DNA from: Candidatus Stahliibacteriota bacterium
GTDB taxonomy: Bacteria; Hydrothermota; Tepidihabitantia; SM23-42
Assembly (NCBI GenBank): GCA_030613445.1
Contig: JAUWLY010000133.1
Location: 1 to 7,541, forward strand
Length of the DNA stretch: 7,541 nucleotides
Direction of reading: 5' to 3'
This document shows, one piece after another, positions 1 through 5,329 of the stretch. The position numbers were made by a program, and so were the translations under genes. Under the pieces are notes generated by a model. The model worked only from the letters and a program-made list of their open reading frames with translations. It made no database searches and had not been told where the DNA came from. The first letter of the stretch is position 1, and every line of letters starts with the position of its first letter.

Positions 1-1
1 T

Positions 2-326
2 GATTATTTTACTGTGAAGTATGATCCCACTGGAACAATTCTCTGGGCAGATAGCATAGAAAATGGCGCTTCTGATATTGCTCGTGGAGGAGTGGAAGTA
101 GATAATGCTAATATTATCATCGGAACAGGGTATTCTAAAATAACTGGCAGTGATGATTATTTTACTGTGAAGTATGATTCCAATGGGACAATTCTCTGGC
201 AAGATACAATAAACAATGGCGCTTTTGATTGTGCTTATGGCGTAGCAGTCGATAATGCTGATAACATCATCATAACAGGTGGGTCTTATATCGGTCTCGA
301 TTGTGATTATTTTACTGTGAAGTATG
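2..326 (+). repeat. In-frame tandem repeats of ~150 bases encoding propeller blades
   Basis: Three copies of the same segment start at 2, 155 and 305, spaced 153 and 150 bases (51 and 50 codons). The first 24 bases of copies 1 and 2 are identical and copy 3 shares the first 22. A further 12-base stretch (acaattctctgg) is identical in copies 1 and 2. Third-position identity argues for recent duplication or gene conversion between blades rather than selection on protein alone. Confidence 0.85.
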
Positions 327-655
327 TTCCTCTTAATGGTGTCTCTGAAGATGAAGGTTCTGAACTATTGAGTAATAATCCTATTTTATACGATATCTTT
401 CCTAATCCTGTAGTTGGTGAAGCAATGAAGATAACATATTGTTTAGTTAATGCTAATGAAGTGAAGATAAAGGTATATGATATTTCAGGTAGTTTAGTAT
501 GTGTATTAGAGAATAAACCAAAGGCATCTGGTTATTATACAATAATCTGGGATGGCACAGATTATGGTGGTAAGACGGTATCGAGTGGTGTTTATTTTTT
601 GAAATTTGAGATAGGCGATTACAATGAAACAAAGAAAATACTGTTTATTAAGTAG
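2..655 (+). CDS. Secreted beta-propeller (SBBP-type) repeat protein with C-terminal FlgD-like/T9SS sorting tail, 5' end outside window
   Basis: The frame is open from base 2, so the gene starts upstream; the GTG at 14 is an internal valine inside a repeat, not a start. The visible 217 residues begin with two complete ~50-residue repeats (at 2-154 and 155-304) and the start of a third. Each opens with DYFTVKYD, continues with GTILW, and carries a VDNA..NIII.TG core, the signature of SBBP/beta-propeller blades. A linker from about 330 leads into a ~92-residue C-terminal domain (about 377-652) with a PNP motif, KVYDISG, a WDG turn and SSGVYFLKF, typical of FlgD-like or type A sorting domains that direct outer-membrane export and surface attachment in T9SS-type bacteria. 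The blade count and signal peptide are unknown because the start is missing. Probably an extracellular binding or structural protein; no catalytic residues are visible. The domain assignment is confident, the role is not. Confidence 0.85.
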   Translation, partial: DYFTVKYDPTGTILWADSIENGASDIARGGVEVDNANIIIGTGYSKITGSDDYFTVKYDSNGTILWQDTINNGAFDCAYGVAVDNADNIIITGGSYIGLDCDYFTVKYVPLNGVSEDEGSELLSNNPILYDIFPNPVVGEAMKITYCLVNANEVKIKVYDISGSLVCVLENKPKASGYYTIIWDGTDYGGKTVSSGVYFLKFEIGDYNETKKILFIK

Positions 656-671
656 GAAAAACATAAGACTG

Positions 672-685
672 AAGTGGCGCCACTT
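672..685. terminator. Perfect 14-base palindrome after the propeller gene, possible terminator
   Basis: AAGTGGCGCCACTT is its own reverse complement, centred on GGCGCC, 17 bases after the stop at 653-655, and its second arm runs into TTTTCT. As RNA it could form a short stem (AAGTG/CACTT) with a GCGC loop and a short U-run, which would suit weak intrinsic termination. The stem is short and the U-tract interrupted, so a protein-binding palindrome is equally possible. Confidence 0.35.
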
Positions 686-696
686 TTCTAAGAAAT

Positions 697-832
697 GGAG
701 AAACGGAGAGGTCAGGAAATCAGGATATCAGAGGATCAGGGAATTAACGTGAGTAGGGAGAATGGGAGGCAAAGAGAGAAAGGAAGTTTTGAAGTTAAGA
801 AGTTGGGAAGATGGGAAAAGGGGAGAGAGATT
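697..832. repeat. Degenerate tandem octamer array in constant phase (17 units)
   Basis: Reading in steps of 8 from 697 gives 17 units without a phase slip. Units at 697 and 705 are GGAG-N4. Units at 713, 721, 729 and 737 fit CAGRRDAT. Units at 785, 793, 801 and 809 fit AGWTDDGA. Units between them (745-784) and at the end are looser. By my count 108 of 136 bases are purines (79%). The unit changes gradually, as if neighbouring units were copied and then drifted. It is not coding-like. Confidence 0.75.
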
Positions 833-833
833 T

Positions 834-861
834 CAAATGACAAATGTCAATCACAATTCCA
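834..861. repeat. Degenerate heptamer repeats following the octamer array
   Basis: CAAATGA at 834-840 is followed directly by CAAATGT at 841-847, then two weaker seven-base units (848-854 and 855-861). The period is 7, unlike the period 8 immediately upstream. Only the first two units are convincing. Confidence 0.45.
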
Positions 862-1030
862 TAAAACAGATTACACAAACAATAAAAAAACATGGATTTT
901 ACAAATAAGGAAATCAACATAAAATGCGGAAAAAGGTGTATGAGATTACTTTATCGCTTGGCGGTGCGATTACTTTAGACTTGTTTGATTACGGAGATGC
1001 AAGCAGATTGCGCAGATAATAATAAGAATG

Positions 1031-1062
1031 GGGGAAACGGAGATGAGGAGAAACGGAGCACC
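1031..1062. repeat. Second octamer block (GGRG-N4, four units)
   Basis: Four units start at 1031, 1039, 1047 and 1055, all beginning GGRG. The 12-mer GGAGAAACGGAG at 1047-1058 is identical to that at 697-708, and 1031-1042 differs from it by one base, so this is the same repeat family as the start of the large array about 350 bases away. Confidence 0.7.
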
Positions 1063-1065
1063 AAA

Positions 1066-1096
1066 TACTAAGTACTAAGCAGTAGGCAGTAGGTAG
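1066..1096. repeat. Heptamer tandem array: two TACTAAG then two CAGTAGG, plus TAG
   Basis: Exact seven-base units: TACTAAG at 1066-1072 and 1073-1079, then CAGTAGG at 1080-1086 and 1087-1093, ending in TAG. It resembles the short tandemly repeated heptamers known from filamentous cyanobacteria and similar intergenic heptamers in other phyla. It again follows an octamer block, as at 832/834. Confidence 0.75.
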
Positions 1097-1103
1097 AAAA
1101 GCA

Positions 1104-1175
1104 CCTGTCCCACGACATGCAGAAATAAAAAACACGCTGAGTGAGTTAATTAAAAAGCAATTAGGAATAAAATAG
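1104..1175 (+). pseudogene. Relic of a HicA-like toxin gene (C-terminal end only)
   Basis: The frame from 1104 to the TAG at 1173-1175 encodes 23 residues beginning PVPRHAEIK and ending KKQLGIK. HicA mRNA interferases (double-stranded-RNA-binding fold, ~60-80 residues) typically end with VPxHxE(I/L), a TL pair, and IxxQ(x)G(I/L), which this matches closely. Upstream, the frame is closed by a TAG at 1083-1085 inside the heptamer array, so the N-terminal half with the GSH motif is missing and no start or ribosome site is available. No HicB antitoxin gene follows. Read as a truncated, dead toxin gene cut by the repeat array. The match rests on a short segment, so chance is possible. Confidence 0.4.
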
Positions 1176-1262
1176 TTTTCTAATGGTTAAGAAAAAGGGG
1201 CCCGATGCAGAATCACCTATGAAAAAATTATTCCTTACGGAAAAGGTGTAATATTGAGCATT

Positions 1263-1352
1263 ATGGCTGTTATTATTATTTTGATCGTTTTTGGTGAAAT
1301 CATAAAAAATGCTGGGAAATGGGGCTGCATTGTTTACGCCCTACGAGCATAA
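1263..1352 (+). CDS. Possible tiny membrane peptide (29 residues) just upstream of the amidohydrolase gene
   Basis: The ATG at 1263 opens 29 codons with a hydrophobic stretch (MAVIIILIVFGEII) and then a basic, Trp/Cys-containing tail (GKWGCIVYALRA). The frame is open further upstream to 1191, with plausible residues (RITYEKIIPYGKG at about 1209-1247) but no good start codon. Its TAA at 1350-1352 runs into the AAAGGAGG ribosome site of the next gene, a spacing that would suit translational coupling. No Shine-Dalgarno sequence precedes 1263. It could be a real small gene, the decayed end of a longer membrane-protein gene, or chance. I do not recognise it. Confidence 0.25.
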   Translation: MAVIIILIVFGEIIKNAGKWGCIVYALRA

Positions 1353-1358
1353 AGGAGG
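1351..1358 (+). promoter_or_regulatory. Shine-Dalgarno site AAAGGAGG that fixes the start of the amidohydrolase gene
   Basis: AAAGGAGG ends 8 bases before the ATG at 1367. The alternative in-frame ATG at 1319 has no such site and would add 16 unlikely residues before the signal peptide, so 1367 is preferred. Confidence 0.85.
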
Positions 1359-1366
1359 TTATTATT

Positions 1367-3907
1367 ATGAAAAAGTACAGCATATGTGTATGGGTGGCAA
1401 TTGTTATTCTGTTCCTTGCCAAGAGTTCCACCTTAGCCGAGTCCTGTACAATCGGGGTAGTGAGTGGTTCGGCAAGTATAGATGGTAGACCCCTTCTCTG
1501 GAAAAACAGGGATAGATCCGATGCCCATAACCAGGAAGTGAGGTATTTCAACGATGGCTCCCATGGAGGATACATAACAATTATCACCACGGGAAGCGGT
1601 GAGACGACCACTGCCTACGCTGGTGTGAACGATGAAGGGTTTGCTATCGTGAACTCCGATGCGCCAGACCTTTACACCGGATCACCACAGAACGACGGTC
1701 CATTTATGAAGCAGGCGCTCATGGAATGTGGAAGCGTCGCAGATTTTGAGTCGCTGCTGATAGCGACCTCTAACAATAGGGGCTACATCTGGTCCAACTT
1801 CGGCGTAATAGACGGGTTTGGCGATGCAGCGATTTTTGAAACTGACGACTCAGACTACGTGAGATACGATGCCGATTCCAGTAGTGGATTCATAGTGCGA
1901 ACCAATTTCTCCTTCTGGGGAGGCGGAGCGGGTGGAAGCCGCTACGCTAGGGCAAACCTGTTGATTAGTAACGCTATTGACTCCCTAAAACTGGACTACC
2001 GCTACATGGTACAAATCGTATCTAAAGATATAGGTGGACCACCATACATGCCCTGCGGGGAGTGGTCCACAACAGATTCTGCTATTAGCCGCTACAAGAC
2101 GCGCTCTTCTGCTGTTATCCACGGGGCTTTGTCCACTGAGGATACGCGTCTATCGACTTTCTGGTGCATACTTGGTGAGCCGAGTTGTGGTGTTAGTGTT
2201 CCCCTGTGGTCATATGGGGGGATGACTCCTTCTGAGATGTCTACTCCAGGCGAGCCGGCACCGATGTGCGTCGAGATTCAGGAAAAGGAACTGTATTGCT
2301 ATCAGAACCTCAATGATGATGTAACAATAAATACTAACAGCTTAGTCGGAGATGATGGCAATAGTGGAATCCATGGCTACAGTTTTCCTATTGAAGATGA
2401 AACCTTTGACGACACGGAGGCCAAACTCGCAGAATGGCGTGTCAGTTTCCCTTTGGCTTCCGAGATAGCACAGTTCGAGTCAGAAAGAGTAAGTAGGACG
2501 TATACATATTTTGACAATGAAATCGCACCCGAAGATGGAGGTAGACCAAATCGAGATATAGATATTAGCGGTACACGTTCTGGCAGCTACTTAGACACCT
2601 GGGTAAGCGACAATGTCTACGAGTCGATCGTGGAGCAAGAGAGTACAGGCAACCCCAAAAAACGCCACAGTTATCTGGAACATAAATGGAACATCTTTGT
2701 TGAGGCAGGCAACCAGATTACCTTCCACCTTGAAGCTTATCACACCGATAATCTTGAGGGAGACGATTTCATCTTTGCCTACTCTACTGATGATACTGAC
2801 TATACTGATATGTTTATCGTCACCAAGACCATTGACGATGATGAATGTCAATCATTTCCACTCCCGCCTTCTGTGAGTGATGATGTATATATCAGGGTGC
2901 AAGATACAGATCAGACTAAAGGGAACAGGGTTTTGGACGCCATTTTCATAGATTATATGTTTATTGAATCCTCTACCATCCCCGACAGTACACCGCCGGT
3001 TATTTCTAATATTACCTCATCCGCGATAACTAGTTCTTCTGCCGCGATTACATGGGACACAGACGAGTACAGCAATTCAGTGGTAAGGTATGATACAAAC
3101 GGTGGTCCTGATTATGACTTTGTAGCTTCAAGCGCAGATATGGTCATAAATCATAGTGTTATCCTCAGTGGGTTGTCACCTTCCACCCAGTACTATTATA
3201 TTGTGGAATCAACCGATGCCTCAAACAATACTGCTATTTCAGTCGAACATAGCTTTACGACTGGAGCTGGGGGCAACGAATTGCATGTATTCAACATTGA
3301 CATGTCACTGAGGTACAATGGCCCATTCACAAGAGGCGTAGCAGAAGTGACCATAGTTGGAGCGGATGGCTTTCCAGTTGCAGAGGCAACAGTCGATGGA
3401 CACTGGAGTGGATTGATAAACGACACTGATCAGTTCACGACGGACTCTAATGGAATAGGATCTTGCGACTCCGACAAACTCAAGAACGCTGCAGGTTGGT
3501 TTATTTTTACAATCGACAGCGTGTTCAAAGACGGTTGGACATATAATCCGGTAGCCAATGTGGAAACAACTGATTCGATATCTGTCGGTGGCGGCGGTCC
3601 TCAGATTGCTGGACTAGAAAATCTTCCCCACACCTTTGCTCTTAATAAAAATCATCCTAATCCGTTTAACTCAGAGACAGCTATCAGATATGCACTGCCT
3701 ATAAGCACTAGAGCTAAACTAGTTATCTACGATGTGTGTGGAAGATTAGTGAAGGTCTTGGTTGACGGCAAGATAGAAGCTGGATACTATGAGGTTAGCT
3801 GGGATGGCAGAGATGAAAGTGAAAGAGAGGTCACAAGCGGTGTTTACTTCCTGAAATTTAAGGCAGGGGATTACAGTGCTACAGAGAAATTGTTATTGAT
3901 GAGATAG
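1367..3907 (+). CDS. Secreted C45-type/linear amide C-N hydrolase (Ntn hydrolase) with FN3, Ig-like and FlgD-like sorting domains
   Basis: The product has 846 residues. Residues 1-24 are a signal peptide (MKKYSIC, hydrophobic core, TLA cleavage site). The Ntn-hydrolase domain runs from about 27 to 375: Cys27 is the likely N-terminal nucleophile, followed by TIGVVSG, DGRPLLWKNRD (39-49) and AYAGVNDEGFAIVNS, the signature of C45/acyl-transferase-like autoproteolytic amidohydrolases that cleave linear amides. Next come a beta-rich, probably carbohydrate- or surface-binding module (about 398-538, with SYLDTW, SYLEHKW and GDDFIFAYS), an FN3 domain (about 540-633, TPPVISNI to FTTG), an Ig-like/Big_1-type domain (about 637-740) and a FlgD-like sorting tail (about 749-846, NPFN near 765, WDGRD, TSGVYFLKF). 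It acts outside the cell or on its surface; the substrate is unknown (penicillin-like amides, acyl-amino acids, bile-salt-like conjugates or peptides are all possible). Base composition in the catalytic part is clearly richer in G+C than neighbouring genes. Confidence 0.88.
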   Translation: MKKYSICVWVAIVILFLAKSSTLAESCTIGVVSGSASIDGRPLLWKNRDRSDAHNQEVRYFNDGSHGGYITIITTGSGETTTAYAGVNDEGFAIVNSDAPDLYTGSPQNDGPFMKQALMECGSVADFESLLIATSNNRGYIWSNFGVIDGFGDAAIFETDDSDYVRYDADSSSGFIVRTNFSFWGGGAGGSRYARANLLISNAIDSLKLDYRYMVQIVSKDIGGPPYMPCGEWSTTDSAISRYKTRSSAVIHGALSTEDTRLSTFWCILGEPSCGVSVPLWSYGGMTPSEMSTPGEPAPMCVEIQEKELYCYQNLNDDVTINTNSLVGDDGNSGIHGYSFPIEDETFDDTEAKLAEWRVSFPLASEIAQFESERVSRTYTYFDNEIAPEDGGRPNRDIDISGTRSGSYLDTWVSDNVYESIVEQESTGNPKKRHSYLEHKWNIFVEAGNQITFHLEAYHTDNLEGDDFIFAYSTDDTDYTDMFIVTKTIDDDECQSFPLPPSVSDDVYIRVQDTDQTKGNRVLDAIFIDYMFIESSTIPDSTPPVISNITSSAITSSSAAITWDTDEYSNSVVRYDTNGGPDYDFVASSADMVINHSVILSGLSPSTQYYYIVESTDASNNTAISVEHSFTTGAGGNELHVFNIDMSLRYNGPFTRGVAEVTIVGADGFPVAEATVDGHWSGLINDTDQFTTDSNGIGSCDSDKLKNAAGWFIFTIDSVFKDGWTYNPVANVETTDSISVGGGGPQIAGLENLPHTFALNKNHPNPFNSETAIRYALPISTRAKLVIYDVCGRLVKVLVDGKIEAGYYEVSWDGRDESEREVTSGVYFLKFKAGDYSATEKLLLMR

Positions 3908-3940
3908 TATCATATTACCACAGGAGAAGATAACTGCTTA

Positions 3941-3957
3941 TATAACATGATGTTATA
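3941..3957. repeat. AT-rich inverted repeat (7-bp arms, 3-base loop) after the amidohydrolase gene
   Basis: TATAACA (3941-3947), TGA, TGTTATA (3951-3957) form a perfect hairpin 34 bases after the stop. An outer pair, ACAGGA at 3920-3925 and TCCTGT at 3969-3974, is nested almost symmetrically around it. No T-run follows directly, so it is a poor intrinsic terminator. It may be an operator or an mRNA 3'-end stabiliser. Confidence 0.35.
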
Positions 3958-3967
3958 GACATACTGA

Positions 3968-4495
3968 TTCCTGTACTTTGGCGATTTTATTTGGTTTTTC
4001 TTATTCAGGTACAAGGTCGAGATATTGTTGGACGACTCGTTGTATATCGGCTTTGAAGAAAATCTAGAGACTATATTCATAGTCAATGGATATTCCAAGA
4101 CAAAGAATATATTTTATAAAAATAACAGGGTGAAGGAGATTAAATTTTCTATATTTATCGGAATTAACAAGCCAGGATATGCATCAGAGATCTATGTTTT
4201 TTATGACGCTATAAAATTTGAGCGAGATACAATAATTCAATTAGAAGATACAATGGTGCTGCAAGAGATTGCATTTCAATTTAATTGGGAAGAGGTAAAT
4301 CAGTTTAAAAAGTCTTCTTTGCAGATGTTTGTAGAAAATCATGCAAAGGAATTGGAAGATTCAGGCATAGAAGAAGGTGAATTAAATGTTCAATACATTA
4401 TGGTGTTGGAAATAGTTGATGTTTATAAAAGTAGTAAATATGAAAATACCTGTATTTCTGATATCTGGTTTTTGTATGGTGGAGAAGATAAATGA
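3968..4495 (+). pseudogene. 5'-truncated NADase-type glycan-binding (discoidin-like) domain gene
   Basis: The frame is open from just after a stop at 3965-3967 to TGA at 4493-4495. The only early initiator is TTG at 4025, without a ribosome site, giving 156 residues. The residues match the NADase-type glycan-binding fold: hydrophobic strand then INGY-like VNGYSKTKN (20-28), YKNNRVKEIKF (31-41), a QLEDTM..Q.I.F strand region, and VYKSSKYENTCISDIWF near the C terminus (133-149). In this family the N-terminal strand usually carries an AxDGxxxTxWxEG-like segment and, in secreted members, a signal peptide; both are absent, and the bases before 4025 encode an aromatic-rich stretch unlike them. The domain normally binds glycans or serves as a recognition module on secreted or phage-tail-like proteins. 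I read this as a gene that lost its start. A short functional protein from TTG4025 cannot be excluded. Confidence 0.55.
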
Positions 4496-4524
4496 CATCG
4501 ATAATATTGCTAAAGACTGAAAAC

Positions 4525-4530
4525 AGGGGG
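4525..4530 (+). promoter_or_regulatory. Ribosome-binding site AGGGGG for the SnoaL-like gene
   Basis: AGGGGG lies 5 bases before the ATG at 4536, and no other in-frame start with a site lies upstream, so it supports that start. Confidence 0.6.
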
Positions 4531-4535
4531 TAGAG

Positions 4536-4919
4536 ATGACATTAAATGAGCAGATCATTAAGAAATACTGGGGATTTTTTAATGATGAAGATTTTGACTC
4601 AGCTGGCGGATTAATGGTATATGATGCTGTTGTTTGGTGGCCAAATACCAGGGAGGTTTTTAAGGGAAAGGATAAATTTATTTTTGTGCAAAAGAAATAT
4701 CCAGGGAAATGGAAAATATCTTTAGAAAAAATATTTTCAAAAGATGATATTGTGATTTCTGTTGTAAATGTTGAAGCAGAAGATAAATCAAAAAGTTTTT
4801 ATGCGACTTCATTTTTTAAGATGAAGAATAATATGATTTGCGAAATACATGAATATTGGGGTGACGTAGGCGAACCACCTGAATGGCGAATAAAACAAGG
4901 TTTGTCAGAGCGTTATTAA
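4536..4919 (+). CDS. SnoaL/NTF2-like (cystatin-fold alpha+beta barrel) protein
   Basis: The product has 127 residues, a usual length for single-domain NTF2-like proteins, with no signal peptide, so it is probably cytoplasmic. An N-terminal helix (LNEQIIKKYWGFFNDEDF, about 3-20) is followed by VVWWPNTREVFKGKDKFI (about 32-49), the loop-and-helix typical of the family. Strands follow at about 58-78 and 85-95, and the C terminus carries the family-like IHEYWGDVGEPPEWR. Proteins of this fold include polyketide cyclases, delta-5-3-ketosteroid isomerases and many stress or detoxification proteins of unknown substrate; no catalytic Asp/His set can be assigned here. It starts a run of three small same-strand genes, with 41 bases to the next. 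Its composition is strongly AT-rich. The fold is fairly certain, the activity unknown. Confidence 0.8.
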   Translation: MTLNEQIIKKYWGFFNDEDFDSAGGLMVYDAVVWWPNTREVFKGKDKFIFVQKKYPGKWKISLEKIFSKDDIVISVVNVEAEDKSKSFYATSFFKMKNNMICEIHEYWGDVGEPPEWRIKQGLSERY

Positions 4920-4950
4920 TGGTTTTGGGAATTTTCGTGTAAAACAAAAA

Positions 4951-4956
4951 GGAGGA
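4951..4956 (+). promoter_or_regulatory. Ribosome-binding site GGAGGA for the VOC gene
   Basis: AAAGGAGGAAAAT precedes the ATG at 4961, with GGAGGA ending 4 bases before it. It is a strong site, stronger than that of the preceding gene, so this gene can be translated independently. Confidence 0.8.
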
Positions 4957-4960
4957 AAAT

Positions 4961-5329
4961 ATGCCAAATGTTTGCATGATTCAAATCAGCGTGAGCGACC
5001 TGGATAAGGCAATTGACTGGTATTGCCAAACTTTAGGGTTTGAAGTTTCGAAAGAGCACTATTATCATCCAGTAGCTGTGGATTTAATCCACCAAGGGTG
5101 TCGTCTTCTTCTGCATAAGGTAGATAAACCGGCACGTATAGATTACCCGAATGTTGCACAAACTTTGATTTGTATTGAGACAGATGATATACATAAGAGC
5201 ATCAATGATCTTAAGAATAAAGGGGTCGCATTAATTCACGAAACACCACAGAGTTTTCCTGCAGGTATGTACATAGGGTTTAGAGATCCATTTGGTAATG
5301 TTCATGAATTAGTAGGGTTCAAAAAATAA
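4961..5329 (+). CDS. VOC-superfamily (glyoxalase/bleomycin-resistance/dioxygenase fold) protein
   Basis: The product has 122 residues with two beta-alpha-beta-beta-beta halves: MIQISVSDLDKAIDWYCQTLGFEV (about 6-29) with GCRLLLHKVD, and LICIETDDIHKSINDLKNKGV with GMYIGFRDPFGNVHELVGF. The DPFGN.hEL ending is a hallmark of VOC enzymes. Of the usual metal ligands, Gln8 (in place of His) and Glu116 are in position, while the middle His appears replaced by a hydrophobic residue (about LICIE), so a classical three-ligand metal site is doubtful. It could be a lyase, dioxygenase-like enzyme, or an antibiotic- or metabolite-binding protein; the substrate is not visible. The cytoplasmic product is translationally coupled to the next gene (stop TAA and next ATG share the base at 5329). 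Confidence 0.9.
   Translation: MPNVCMIQISVSDLDKAIDWYCQTLGFEVSKEHYYHPVAVDLIHQGCRLLLHKVDKPARIDYPNVAQTLICIETDDIHKSINDLKNKGVALIHETPQSFPAGMYIGFRDPFGNVHELVGFKK

Larger units (their letters stand above)
656..1190. other. Gene-poor stretch with short-period repeats and a gene relic
   Basis: No convincing intact gene is present. The plus-strand frame open at 695-922 has the composition of purine-rich repeat DNA (Glu/Lys/Arg/Gly runs) and no ribosome site. Contents in order: palindrome at 672-685, phased octamer array 697-832, heptamer-like block 834-861, an AT-rich part 862-923, a 24-base-offset duplication (gattacttta at 944-953 and 968-977), a second octamer block 1031-1062, a heptamer array 1066-1093, and a HicA-like C-terminal relic 1104-1175. 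The remainder shows nothing I can name. Confidence 0.7.

Noticed and set aside
695..922. 75-codon plus-strand ORF beginning MEKRRGQEIRISED
   Set aside because: It lies almost wholly in the phased octamer/heptamer array. Its Glu/Lys/Arg/Gly composition follows from purine-rich repeats, and no ribosome site precedes it.
924..1019. 31-codon ORF starting MRKKVYEITLSLGG
   Set aside because: No Shine-Dalgarno site, no recognised family, and it contains the 24-base-offset duplication (gattacttta at 944 and 968), so it reads as repeat-type intergenic DNA.
697..1096. CRISPR array
   Set aside because: Repeats are 7-8 bases, degenerate and without spacers; no cas genes are present.
1176..1195. TTTTCT/AGAAAA inverted repeat after the HicA-like relic
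   Set aside because: It is a 6-bp A/T-only stem with an 8-base loop and no following T-run, expected by chance.
1281..1308. Possible promoter TTGATC with TAAAAA about 16 bases later
   Set aside because: Each hexamer matches only 4 of 6 consensus bases in AT-rich DNA, and the lineage may use different promoter motifs.
1319..1366. Upstream ATG at 1319 as start of the amidohydrolase
   Set aside because: It would put 16 non-signal residues before a clear signal peptide and has no ribosome site, while ATG1367 has AAAGGAGG at ideal spacing.
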